Counted from the stretch's first letter, positions 16,837-25,327 are shown. The stretch is DNA of 64,000 nucleotides from Micromonospora antibiotica (GCF_017599305.1 NZ_JAGFWR010000005.1:309543-373542), one strand, 5' to 3'. The notes: generated by a model not told the origin, from the sequence alone. Made by a program: numbers and translations.

Positions 16837-18330
16837 GTGCTGCGACGAACGGCTAAGAAAGTGCGGATCGGCCGTGCGGTCGCATTCGTTGCGGTTGCTG
16901 CGCTCGCCGCGTACTTTTCGCTGGTCGGACTGGACAGGGCAGACAAGTTGGCCAGCGCCATCAGCGTACTGGTCGCTATCACCGCACTCGGAGCACCTTA
17001 TCTTCTCCCAGTTGGACCGCCACCCTCGACACCAGACTCTAGTGCAAGCAGTGCGCCGCCAGGACCGGTCAACATCTCTTATTCACAAGGTGTACAGGTA
17101 AACCAGGCCTCGGGCAACGTCCAGCACAACAGTTGGCCGTTCATTAGCCTCGTGCTAAACCCTAAGGTCATGATCTTCGCGGTAGTTGCGATGATCGCCA
17201 TCGTGATTGCGGTCCTTTACGTGAAGCCATGGGCGGCCACCGCAGACGTGCGCCTCGTTGAATATAGTGTGGCTTCGCCGGCCGCCGTCGATGGTACCAG
17301 CTTCGAGGTCGGGAGCATGGGTGACGGGCCCGTGAAGCGCACCGATCGTGGCGCACTCGAGGTATCGGCCACGCCGATCGACATCACCGTCAAGAACAAT
17401 GGAAGCGCTTCCGCTGTCATCGTGGAAGCGGCGGTGGAGGTAGTGTTCGCAGAGCACTTGGAGGATTGCGCCCAGACCGGCGGCCCGCTCCAGGTCGAAG
17501 CGAACTACGACGTGGCCCTGCCACAGGATCCGCCAGCACGCCCCTTTACGGTGCGGCATGGTATGCGATTCGAGGTGGAACCACACCGGTCTGAGCGCTT
17601 CACGCTGACGATCGGCCCACGCGAACAGGGCATCGAGTCCTGGGACGCGCGGCTCTACGTTGCTAACGTTTCACTCAAGCTGGATGACGCGGATCATCCG
17701 CTCAAAGTGGGCCGGGCAGCATGGGTAGCTCAGTCAGGCGACGGGTACGATAACCTCAACGCAGGCCTCGGCCGCGACGAACCGTGCCTCAGAAGAAACG
17801 CCTCCGTGCTGGCGCAATTTGGTCGCCTCGACGCCAAGCGTTCCGAGGAAGCCGCGATACTGGTTGAACGATGGGCACACCTGACAACTCAGGACGGCTC
17901 CGTTCACAAACCGACCTGTCAAACCGAGCAGCCTTACCAGCCAGAACGACAGGTCTACGGTTACTGCGCGATCTATACTAAGAGCCTCCTGTTCGTCGAC
18001 GTCTCCATCACCAGCTCCGGAGAGGCGCCCGAGACAGATCTGCTGCTTCGAATGATCAGCGCCGACGGCGTGGTCCGTCACAGTGTGCGCTGCCGTGTCA
18101 CCGACCGTGCGACAGCCCGCGACGTCCCTCTAGCCGCAGGAGATGCGAAAGGCGTGGGCGTCGAGCCGTGCAGCGACAAGGACCAGAACGGCGTGACGCT
18201 TTACGCATACCCCGAACAGGGGCTTGGCGAGGATGAAATGTTCATCAGCGTGGAGGCCATCGCCGCAGACACACGCACGCTTCCTGATACGAACGCCGCG
18301 CCAACTACACTAGTGAAGCGCAGCGGGTAA
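16837..18330 (+). CDS. membrane protein with RHIM-like amyloid motif and large outer domain
   Basis: 497 aa. The start is the GTG at 16837, behind AGGAG. Two hydrophobic helices (about 13-32 and 39-58) are followed by a short loop, then a third helix (about 106-129) and an outer domain of about 365 residues. The loop carries QGVQVNQASGNVQHN (84-98), which resembles RHIM-like bacterial amyloid signalling motifs built on V-Q-V and N-x-Q-H-N. Topology by positive-inside reasoning puts this loop in the cytoplasm. The outer domain is beta-rich, with a conserved-looking TVKNNGSASAV segment. It is cargo of the element, with lower GC and more varied codons than its neighbours. Function is not known; a sensor or defence role is inferred. 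Confidence 0.65.
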   Translation: MLRRTAKKVRIGRAVAFVAVAALAAYFSLVGLDRADKLASAISVLVAITALGAPYLLPVGPPPSTPDSSASSAPPGPVNISYSQGVQVNQASGNVQHNSWPFISLVLNPKVMIFAVVAMIAIVIAVLYVKPWAATADVRLVEYSVASPAAVDGTSFEVGSMGDGPVKRTDRGALEVSATPIDITVKNNGSASAVIVEAAVEVVFAEHLEDCAQTGGPLQVEANYDVALPQDPPARPFTVRHGMRFEVEPHRSERFTLTIGPREQGIESWDARLYVANVSLKLDDADHPLKVGRAAWVAQSGDGYDNLNAGLGRDEPCLRRNASVLAQFGRLDAKRSEEAAILVERWAHLTTQDGSVHKPTCQTEQPYQPERQVYGYCAIYTKSLLFVDVSITSSGEAPETDLLLRMISADGVVRHSVRCRVTDRATARDVPLAAGDAKGVGVEPCSDKDQNGVTLYAYPEQGLGEDEMFISVEAIAADTRTLPDTNAAPTTLVKRSG

Positions 18331-18659
18331 TCGGCAGGCTGGCGTACAAGGCCACAGGCCGCATCGCTGGCGCCGCACGACTCATCCCAGCCGCGTACGT
18401 TTACTGTAATTCCGCGATCCGGCGCGAGCGCGACCACCCAGCAGTGACGGATTGTGGTCGGCAGGACGGCCCGCCGTGCGGCGTGGAAGGTGCTCGACAA
18501 GGTCGTCGCTTCTTCTGGAACGTCGACCCCTGGGCGCTTCGGCCGTACCTGCTTGTGCATCTGGACCCGTACGCCGACGGAGAGCCTGGTTTCCAATCCG
18601 AGGTCCGGATTTGTAATCCCTTGGTGTCAGCGCTCGTCGGCGGACGTGGCCCACACGCC
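18331..18659. other. spacer between cargo gene and methyltransferase pair
   Basis: 329 bp with no supported gene. It holds inverted repeat copy B (18590-18626). The frame that begins upstream of 18660 continues into the methyltransferase-like gene but has no ribosome binding site and runs through the repeat, so I treat it as untranslated. Confidence 0.4.
18590..18626 (+). repeat. 37-bp inverted repeat copy B
   Basis: Inverted partner of 15253-15289 (33 of 37 identical). Its internal dyad is weaker than in copy A. It ends 33 bp before the start of the methyltransferase-like gene. Together the copies flank 3.3 kb that holds the sigma-like gene and the RHIM-motif gene. Confidence 0.7.
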
Positions 18660-19376
18660 ATGCCGAAGCCCAGTTCCACCGCTCCCGGTGACCGGCAGCA
18701 GCCGGTACCGGTCGGGTTGCTCCTCCCCCACACCCGCAAAGGGCGAACGCACAGCCCGGAAGTGCCGGACTGGCACGGACTATCCCCGAACCATCTCGCC
18801 TACCTCATCCGCCGGTACACCGACGCCGGAGATGTAGTCCTCGACCTCGACGCGCACCCCGCCGCCCTGGCCGCGACCACCTACCTGCACCGGATACCAG
18901 CCCAACTACTCACCGACCCCTGCGGTCTGCCCATGTGGCCTTCACCTTCCGCAGGTCCGAACTCTGGCGTTCCTCACCCGGCCGATCGGGGTGTCGACCT
19001 GATCCTGGCGGTGCTACCCCGGACGACCGAGGGGCCCTCCCCCGACGACCCGACCACAGCGATGAGCACCTGGCGGCCACTGCTGCGCCCCGGCGGGTTC
19101 CTGATCGCCGGACTCACCACCACGCCACCCCCACCCGGCGGGTTCAGCTACCGCGCGACGGTCATCGCCGCCGCACGCGCCGCCGGCCTCTTCTACCACC
19201 AGCACTTCCCCGCCGTCCTCGTCCCGCTACCCGAGCACGAACCGCGCACCGACCCGGAACGCCCCGACGAAGGCGACGGCCGACGGCGGCTGCTCGCCGG
19301 TCGGCACCTTCCGACGTTTCGGGATCTGGTCGTGTTCGGGACCACCGCCACCGGTGAGGAGAACGCCCATGCCTGA
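18660..19376 (+). CDS. degenerate SAM-methyltransferase-like partner protein
   Basis: 238 aa. It aligns by eye with the downstream DNA methyltransferase: HLAYLIRRYTDAGDVVLDL (46-63) parallels that gene's IARYAIRTYTNPGDLVLDP, and LLRPGGFLIAGL (141-152) parallels LLRPGGHVIVTA. However, the SAM-binding motif I is replaced by DLDAHPAALAATT, lacking the Gly residues, and motif IV (TSPPY in the partner) reads DLILAVLP. It is therefore probably catalytically inactive. It overlaps the active gene by 8 bp, which suggests a heterodimer. The start is ATG 18660. Confidence 0.65.
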   Translation: MPKPSSTAPGDRQQPVPVGLLLPHTRKGRTHSPEVPDWHGLSPNHLAYLIRRYTDAGDVVLDLDAHPAALAATTYLHRIPAQLLTDPCGLPMWPSPSAGPNSGVPHPADRGVDLILAVLPRTTEGPSPDDPTTAMSTWRPLLRPGGFLIAGLTTTPPPPGGFSYRATVIAAARAAGLFYHQHFPAVLVPLPEHEPRTDPERPDEGDGRRRLLAGRHLPTFRDLVVFGTTATGEENAHA

Positions 19377-20613
19377 GCCCTACCCGTCGCAACGGGCCAC
19401 CGGGCTGCACAACTCCAAACCGCCGTACCCTGACGGGCCCGATCTGGCGGCCCTACTCGCCGAGGGCTACCTCGGCACGGTCTGGCTCACCGGCCAGCAC
19501 CCGTCCCGCGACCTACGACGCGGCCGATACACCCCCGAGTCACTGACCCACCCCGGCAAGATGCTGCCCACCATCGCCCGGTACGCCATCCGCACCTACA
19601 CCAACCCCGGCGACCTGGTCCTCGACCCCATGGCCGGCATCGGCACCACCGTCATCGAAGCCATGCACCTCGACCGCCACGGCGTCGGTGTCGAGTACGA
19701 AGCCGAGTGGGTCGCCAAGGCAGCCGACAACATCCGCCACGCCCTCCAAGGCGGCGCACCGGGTCGGGGCGAGATCTACCACGGAGACTCCACCGCCCTA
19801 CCGGCCCTGCTGCCGGCCAGCCTGCATGGACGGGTGTCCCTGGTGATCACCTCACCGCCCTACGGGCCGTCCACCCACGGCCACGTCCGCACACCAGGCC
19901 CAAGACGCGGACAGGTCCGCAAAATCAACCACAGGTACGGCAGCAGCGACAATCTCGCCTACCGCACCCCCGGCCAACTCGCCGACGGGTTCACCGCGAT
20001 CCTCGCCGGCTGCCGCCAACTCCTGCGGCCCGGCGGACACGTCATCGTCACCGCCCGCCCCTACCGCCGCCATGGCGAACTCATCGACATCCCCGGGATG
20101 GTGGTCGCCGCCGGAATCAACGCCGGCCTCGAACTGGTCGAGGAGTGCATCGCCCTCATCTGCGGCGTCCGCGATGGCCGGATCATCCCCCGCGCATCGT
20201 TCTTTCAGCAGAAGAACATCCGCGACGCCATCGTCACCGGCGACCCGCAGTGGCTCGTCCAACACGAAGACGTGGCAGTCCTCCGCGCCCCACTGAACTC
20301 CGCCCCACACGACGCCGGGAGCTGGCCAGTCGGCACCACGGCGCACGCTAACCAGCTTGATGACTTCACCCAGCAACGCGTGGATCGACGTGCACAGGCG
20401 GTGCCCCTGGGAAACGCCAATCCCGGCGGCAGCGCCATCGATCCCCGGCCCCACCCCGGCCGGAACGATGAAAGGACACCAGATCCGTGCCCGCCCCATC
20501 TGCATCCCACGCCAGGGGACGTACGACGCGCCCCTACCGACCGCCGGTGGTCCGACGATCCCCCCAGGCCACACCCCCTGCCCGGCTCACCCACCACGAC
20601 GAGTCCGCAGTGA
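19369..20613 (+). CDS. DNA methyltransferase (N4-cytosine or N6-adenine type)
   Basis: 414 aa. Motif I DPMAGIGTT (86-94) binds SAM, and TSPPY (161-165) is the catalytic motif IV of amino-methyltransferases. The order motif I then IV is that of the gamma/D12-like arrangement, and the enzyme class (m4C or m6A) cannot be told from the motif. The C-terminal 100 residues are Pro/Arg/His-rich and probably disordered. ATG 19369 follows GGAGAA. No restriction endonuclease is evident beside it, so it is an orphan methyltransferase, perhaps protecting the element or marking transferred DNA. It overlaps the excisionase gene by 4 bp. Confidence 0.85.
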   Translation: MPEPYPSQRATGLHNSKPPYPDGPDLAALLAEGYLGTVWLTGQHPSRDLRRGRYTPESLTHPGKMLPTIARYAIRTYTNPGDLVLDPMAGIGTTVIEAMHLDRHGVGVEYEAEWVAKAADNIRHALQGGAPGRGEIYHGDSTALPALLPASLHGRVSLVITSPPYGPSTHGHVRTPGPRRGQVRKINHRYGSSDNLAYRTPGQLADGFTAILAGCRQLLRPGGHVIVTARPYRRHGELIDIPGMVVAAGINAGLELVEECIALICGVRDGRIIPRASFFQQKNIRDAIVTGDPQWLVQHEDVAVLRAPLNSAPHDAGSWPVGTTAHANQLDDFTQQRVDRRAQAVPLGNANPGGSAIDPRPHPGRNDERTPDPCPPHLHPTPGDVRRAPTDRRWSDDPPRPHPLPGSPTTTSPQ

Positions 20614-20816
20614 ACACCCCGGCCGCCGAGTGGCGACCCGACCCCCTCCTGACCATCGATGACGTCGCGACCTGGCTGGGCAAGCCGAAGAACACCCTCT
20701 ACGCCTGGCACAGCCGAGGCAAAGGACCACGCGCCATCCGCGTCGGCAACACCCTGCGCTACCGACGCAGCGAGGTCGAACGCTGGCTCGACGCCCACAC
20801 CGACCCGGAGCGCTGA
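20610..20816 (+). CDS. xis: excisionase-like helix-turn-helix protein
   Basis: 68 aa, a MerR/excisionase-type winged helix: LLTIDDVATWLGKPKNTLYA then IRVGNTLRYRRSEVERWL. Such proteins bend attachment-site DNA and steer the integrase to excision. The start is GTG 20610, giving a GTGA overlap with the methyltransferase stop; a longer upstream frame would overlap that gene by 127 bp. It lies 3 bp before the integrase, the usual xis-int order. Confidence 0.88.
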   Translation: MNTPAAEWRPDPLLTIDDVATWLGKPKNTLYAWHSRGKGPRAIRVGNTLRYRRSEVERWLDAHTDPER

Positions 20817-20819
20817 CCC

Positions 20820-22037
20820 ATGGCCCGACCTCCGCTGCCCATCGGTACCTGGGGCAACATCCGCACCGAAAAGCTCGGCCCCAGCCGGTACTGCGCCCGA
20901 ACCCGGTACCGCGACCACGACGGCAAGACCCGCGACGTCGAGGCCACCGACACCACCGGCCCGGCCGCCATTCGCGCGCTGAAGATCAAGTTACGCGACC
21001 GTGTTGCCCCCAACGACGACGAGATCACCCGGGAGACGCACGTCAGCACGCTCGCTGCTCGGTGGCTGGAAGAGATCACCGCAGAGGAGCGAGTCTCGCC
21101 GCAGAGCATCAGTAGGTACGAGATCAGCGTGCGGGTCTCCATCGTGCCCGCCCTGGGTGACCTACGGATTCGGGAGGCCAGCGCGGGCCGCATCGACAAG
21201 TTTCTGCGCAAGATCGCCGAGGATCGCCCCTCAGCCGCCAAGAGCGCGAAGGTGGTCCTCGGCCAGATGTTGGCCCTGGCCGTACGTCGCGGCGCGCTCA
21301 CCACCAACCCCATCCGCGACACCAGCCGCCTACGCAAGCCACGCAAGACCGTCGTCGCCCTCGAACGGGAACAACTCGACGATGTCCGCGCGGCGATCCG
21401 GAGGTGGCAACAGCCGACCCCCGGCAAGTCAGGCCCTCGCCCGACCAGCGACCTGGCCGACATCGTTGACCTCATGCTCGCCACCGGTGCCCGCATCGGC
21501 GAGATCCTGGCGCTGCGGTGGGAAGACCTGGATCTCGCCGTCGAACACCCCGTCCTGACGATCTGCGGCACCATCATCTACGTCAAAGGCCAGGGCTTCT
21601 TCCGCCAGGAGTGGACGAAGACCGACGCGGGCTTCCGGTCAGTGGTCCTGCCCCGCTTCGCGGTCGGAATGCTGATGGCCCGCAAGCTCGACGCCGCCGA
21701 CAACCCCTACGACGCGATCTTCGCCTCCCGACGCGGTACCTGGCTATCACCACCGAACGTCCGCCGGCAGTGGCGTGCAGCCCGCGCCGACACCGGCCTC
21801 GAATGGGTCACCCCGCACACCTTCCGCAAGACCGTCGCCACCCTGATCGACAGGGAGGCCAACACCGACAGCGCCGCCGCCCAGCTCGGGCATGGAAGCA
21901 ACGAGATCACCAAGAAGCACTACATCGTCAAGGCCGCCCTCGCCCCGGACAGCTCCGCCATCCTCGAACAGCTCGGCGGAAGGCCAACGTCAGGCGATCC
22001 GGAGAACCCCGGCCCTGGCCCGCAGCCGACCGCGTAG
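20820..22037 (+). CDS. int: tyrosine site-specific integrase
   Basis: 405 aa phage-type integrase. It has an N-terminal arm-binding region (1-70), a SAM-like core-binding domain (about 72-160) and a catalytic domain. The catalytic set is visible: Arg225 (TGARIGE), Lys267, His333 and Arg336 (TPHTFRKT), His358 (LGHGS) and nucleophile Tyr368 (KKHYIV). It ends 143 bp from tRNA-Lys, so it should recombine the element with the 3' part of that tRNA gene. Nothing suggests truncation. Confidence 0.95.
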   Translation: MARPPLPIGTWGNIRTEKLGPSRYCARTRYRDHDGKTRDVEATDTTGPAAIRALKIKLRDRVAPNDDEITRETHVSTLAARWLEEITAEERVSPQSISRYEISVRVSIVPALGDLRIREASAGRIDKFLRKIAEDRPSAAKSAKVVLGQMLALAVRRGALTTNPIRDTSRLRKPRKTVVALEREQLDDVRAAIRRWQQPTPGKSGPRPTSDLADIVDLMLATGARIGEILALRWEDLDLAVEHPVLTICGTIIYVKGQGFFRQEWTKTDAGFRSVVLPRFAVGMLMARKLDAADNPYDAIFASRRGTWLSPPNVRRQWRAARADTGLEWVTPHTFRKTVATLIDREANTDSAAAQLGHGSNEITKKHYIVKAALAPDSSAILEQLGGRPTSGDPENPGPGPQPTA

Positions 22038-22141
22038 ACGGGCAGCGTCCGGCAGTACCACCCGCCCCGTCGAATGTGATCGCCCCAGGGCGTTACTGAG
22101 GGGTTTACGGGGGGCGGTTCAAAACTACATAGATAAACATC

Positions 22142-22179
22142 AAGGCCCTGTCCAGCTATACGCTGGTCAGGGCCTTTTT
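22142..22179 (+). terminator. intrinsic terminator after the integrase
   Basis: A 9-bp stem (AAGGCCCTG with CAGGGCCTT) extends through a T-T mismatch into a further 5 bp (CCAGC with GCTGG) around the loop TATAC, followed by a T run at 22175-22179. It would stop integrase transcription before the oppositely oriented tRNA-Lys. Confidence 0.85.
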
Positions 22180-22180
22180 G

Positions 22181-22225
22181 TGGTGCGCCGCCAGGGACTC
22201 GAACCCCGAACCCGCGGATTAAGAG
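22181..22225. other. probable attachment site (right junction of the element)
   Basis: The crossover between element and chromosome should lie between the anticodon loop and the CCA end of tRNA-Lys, as in other integrase-tRNA pairs. The tRNA is intact, as expected when the element restores the 3' end. I searched the left part by eye for a second copy of the T-arm region and found none, so the left junction is outside the window. Confidence 0.6.
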
Positions 22226-22256
22226 TCCGCTGCTCTGCCAGTTGAGCTAGCGGCGC
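22181..22256 (-). tRNA. tRNA-Lys(CTT)
   Basis: 76 nt including an encoded CCA (22181-22183). The acceptor stem GCGCCGC pairs with GCGGCGC, the anticodon loop is CTCTTAA with CTT at 22221-22223, and the T-loop is TTCGAGT. The integrase gene points at its 3' end, so the 3' half is the probable attachment site and would be element-derived. A possible promoter -10 (TAGTGT on the minus strand, 22275-22280) lies 18 nt upstream. Confidence 0.95.
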
Positions 22257-22443
22257 TCGTTGGCAACGGAGAGAACACTAGCACGGGCCATGAGCGGGGT
22301 TCCAATCCGATACCCGGCTCCACTCTTCGGGCGAGCTTAACGGGCAAAAGGCTTCAGATCCCCCCGCCGGGGAGCTTCCGGCATCGAGCTGGTGGCCGAC
22401 ATGGGGCACGATGTCCGCCAGGTACGCGAGAACAGAGGTGGGG

Positions 22444-23718
22444 ATGGGCAGGTTCACGCGGGGCGGGGCGATGGCGGGCGCTCTCGTCCTGGCGGCGTCG
22501 CTGGCTCTTGCCGGCTGCGGCGGCGACCAGAAGAAGGAAGCCGAGTTCGTCGGCGGCACCGGGGCTTCGCCCAGCGCCGAGGCGGTGACCCCGGCGCAGT
22601 CCGGCGGGGCGTCGCCGTCGGCACCGGTGGCGGACGGCCTGGCGGTCAGTCCGGCCGACGGGGCGAAGGGCAGACCGGTCAGCACCGAGATCAGCGCCGA
22701 CCTCCCGGGCGGCGGGAAGGTCTCCTCGGTCACCCTGACGACGGGTGACGGCAAGCAGGTCGGCGGGAAGCTGCGGCTGGACGGCAGTTCCTGGGTGCCG
22801 TCGTCGGCACTGAAGTACGGCACGAAGTACAAGGCCACGGTGATCGGCACCGGTGCCGACGGCCAGCCCCGGCAGGGGGTGAGCACGTTCACCACGATGG
22901 CCAAGCCGAGCTCGATGATCGGCTCCGGCCTCTACCTCTTCGACGACCGGACCTACGGCGTGGCCATGCCGGTGGTGGCCGAGTTCAGTCCGGGCATTCC
23001 GCAGAAGGACCGGGCAGCCGTCCAGAAGCGGATGTTCGTCAAGACCGATCCGCCGCAGCCGGGTGCCTGGCACTGGGTGTCCAGTGGCACCCAGGCGTAC
23101 TACCGGGGGCCGGAGTACTGGCAGCCGGGGACGACGCTGAGCGTCCGGATCGCGCTGGCCGGGATTCCGCTGAGCAACGGCCGGTACGGCAACGTGGACC
23201 GGTCGGCGACCGCCAAGATCGGGCGGGCCTTCGAGATGAAGGTGGACAACGCCACCAAGCAGATGGAGGTGTTCCAGGGCGGCCAGTTGATCAAGACGTT
23301 GCCGGTCAGCCTGGGCAAGAAGAGCACCCCCTCCTCCAGCGGCACCATGGTGGTGATGGAGAAGAAGGAGAAGACCGTCTTCGACACGATGGACGAGCCG
23401 GACCCGGCCAACCAGTACCGCACCGAGATCGATTTCGCCCAGCGGCTGACCTGGGGCGGCGAGTACATCCACGCGGCACCGTGGTCCGAGGGGGTGCAGG
23501 GTCGGCGCAACGTCTCGCACGGCTGCGTCAACGTGTCGATGGCGATGGGCAAGTGGCTCTTCTCCCAGACGAAGGTGGGCGACCCGATCACGGTCAAGGG
23601 CACCCCACGCAAGCTCGAAGCGGGCAACGGGTGGACGGCGTGGAGCCTGACCTGGGCGGAGTTCGTCAAGGGCAGCGCGCTGCCGGTTCCACAGGGCGGC
23701 TCGGGTCCGCTGGTCTGA
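22444..23718 (+). CDS. L,D-transpeptidase lipoprotein (Ig-like plus YkuD)
   Basis: 424 aa. The lipobox ends at Cys25 (LAGC), so it is anchored to the outer face of the membrane. Ig-like beta domains (about 70-180) precede the YkuD catalytic domain, with the SHGCVN signature (His359, Cys361). The family forms 3-3 cross-links in peptidoglycan and is related to mycobacterial LdtMt2, with a similar length. ATG 22444 lies just behind GAGGTGGG. The next gene is a paralogue on the same strand. Confidence 0.92.
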   Translation: MGRFTRGGAMAGALVLAASLALAGCGGDQKKEAEFVGGTGASPSAEAVTPAQSGGASPSAPVADGLAVSPADGAKGRPVSTEISADLPGGGKVSSVTLTTGDGKQVGGKLRLDGSSWVPSSALKYGTKYKATVIGTGADGQPRQGVSTFTTMAKPSSMIGSGLYLFDDRTYGVAMPVVAEFSPGIPQKDRAAVQKRMFVKTDPPQPGAWHWVSSGTQAYYRGPEYWQPGTTLSVRIALAGIPLSNGRYGNVDRSATAKIGRAFEMKVDNATKQMEVFQGGQLIKTLPVSLGKKSTPSSSGTMVVMEKKEKTVFDTMDEPDPANQYRTEIDFAQRLTWGGEYIHAAPWSEGVQGRRNVSHGCVNVSMAMGKWLFSQTKVGDPITVKGTPRKLEAGNGWTAWSLTWAEFVKGSALPVPQGGSGPLV

Positions 23719-23890
23719 CCTCCGCTCCGGGTCGACGCAGGTCGCCGACCCGGAGCGGCACGGGCCGGTGACCCGTCGTCATCGCACCCCGCTCGGCGGC
23801 GTGTTTCAGTTCACCCTTCGCAACCGACGGGCGTGCCGCCGCGTCTGTGAGGGACGATGGGACATCGGGGACCACGACTGTGAGGGAATC

Positions 23891-25186
23891 ATGCGAGTTG
23901 TCCAGGACCACCTGACCGGGCGTACCGGTCGCCGCCGGGTGCTCGCGGCGGGGGTCCTCGCCGCGGCGCTGGCCCTCACCTCCGCCTGCACCGGCTCGGG
24001 CGGCGACAAGCCGTCGAGCTGGCAGGGCGGCGGCGAGGAGGCCGCGCCGAAGGCCAGCGCGACGATCACCGAACCGAAGGCCGACGCCACCGACGTCCCG
24101 GCCTCCACCGGCATCGTCTTCACCGCCAAGGATGCCAAGGACACCACCGTCGCGCTCACCGACGCCGCCGGCAAGGCCGTCGAGGGCAAGCTCGCCGCGG
24201 ACGGCGCGAGCTGGCTCCCCGACGGCACCCTGGAGTACGGGGAGAAGTACACCGTCACGGTGACGGCGACCGGTGAGGACGGCAAGCCGGCGACGGCCAC
24301 CAGTGCCTTCACGGTGATGGCCAAGCCGGACAAGCAGGTGCGGGTCACCAGCTTCCTCGGTGACAACCAGGTGGTCGGCGTGGCCATGCCGCTGATCGTG
24401 AAGTTCGGTCGGGCCGTGCCGGAGGACTACCGCGACGACGTGCAGCGCCGGATGACGGTCACCAGCACCCCGGCCCAGGAGGGCGTCTGGCACTGGGTCA
24501 GCCCCACCGAGGTCCGCTACCGGCCCAAGGAGTTCTGGCAGTCGGGCACCACGGTGTCGTACCAGGTGCGGGCCGGCGGGCTGCCGATGGGCGGCGGCTG
24601 GTACGGCCGGTCCGACCTGACGGTGGACGTCAAGGTCGGCCCGTCGGTGGTGATGCAGGTCGACAACAAGACCAAGCGGATGACCGTCACCAAGGACGGC
24701 AAGGTCGTCAAGACGATCCCGGTCAGCCTGGGCAAGAAGAGCACCCCGTCGTCCAGCGGGACGATGGTGGTGATCGAGAAGCTCCGCAAGACGGTCTTCG
24801 ACACGATGGAGGAGCTGGGCCCGGAGGAGGGCTACCGCACCAAGATCGACTATGCCCAGCGGCTCACCTGGGGTGGCGAGTTCATCCACGCCGCCCCCTG
24901 GTCGGAGGGTCAGCAGGGCACCACGAACGTGTCGCACGGCTGCGTCAACGTGTCGATGAAGGACGGTGCCTGGCTGTTCGCCAACACCAAGATCGGTGAC
25001 CCGATCACGGTCAAGGGCACCGAACGCAAGCTCCAGAACGGCAACGGCTGGACCGACTGGAACATGAGCTGGGACCAGTACGTCAAGGGCAGCGCCCTGC
25101 CGTACGACCCGGACGCCGGGCAGCCGGACACCGACGCCTCCCCCGACGGGACCACCGCCACGCCGAGCGCCGAGCCGACGCCCTGA
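23891..25186 (+). CDS. second L,D-transpeptidase lipoprotein
   Basis: 431 aa. An arginine-rich signal peptide has its lipobox Cys at 33 (TSAC). The two Ig-like domains and the C-terminal YkuD domain, with SHGCVN (His349, Cys351), closely follow the upstream paralogue, including identical stretches such as SLGKKSTPSSSGTMVV. A Pro/Asp/Thr-rich tail of about 25 residues is extra. The start is ATG 23891, behind GAGGGA. Tandem duplication is the simplest origin. The two may differ in substrate or timing. Confidence 0.92.
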   Translation: MRVVQDHLTGRTGRRRVLAAGVLAAALALTSACTGSGGDKPSSWQGGGEEAAPKASATITEPKADATDVPASTGIVFTAKDAKDTTVALTDAAGKAVEGKLAADGASWLPDGTLEYGEKYTVTVTATGEDGKPATATSAFTVMAKPDKQVRVTSFLGDNQVVGVAMPLIVKFGRAVPEDYRDDVQRRMTVTSTPAQEGVWHWVSPTEVRYRPKEFWQSGTTVSYQVRAGGLPMGGGWYGRSDLTVDVKVGPSVVMQVDNKTKRMTVTKDGKVVKTIPVSLGKKSTPSSSGTMVVIEKLRKTVFDTMEELGPEEGYRTKIDYAQRLTWGGEFIHAAPWSEGQQGTTNVSHGCVNVSMKDGAWLFANTKIGDPITVKGTERKLQNGNGWTDWNMSWDQYVKGSALPYDPDAGQPDTDASPDGTTATPSAEPTP

Positions 25187-25241
25187 CCGACCGCAGCCGG
25201 CCAGCCGGGTCCTGACCGACCGGCACGCGCCGATCTTCCAC

Positions 25242-25273
25242 GACCGGCCCCCGTCATCAGGCGGGGGCCGGTC
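25242..25273 (+). terminator. hairpin terminator after the L,D-transpeptidase genes
   Basis: A perfect 12-bp stem (GACCGGCCCCCG with CGGGGGCCGGTC) closes an 8-nt loop 55 bp past the stop. No T run follows, as is common in actinobacteria. Confidence 0.65.
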
Positions 25274-25327
25274 CGCGTGCGGGGTGTACTGCCCGCCGGG
25301 CCAGCCCCTGGCCGCCCCCTGGAACGA

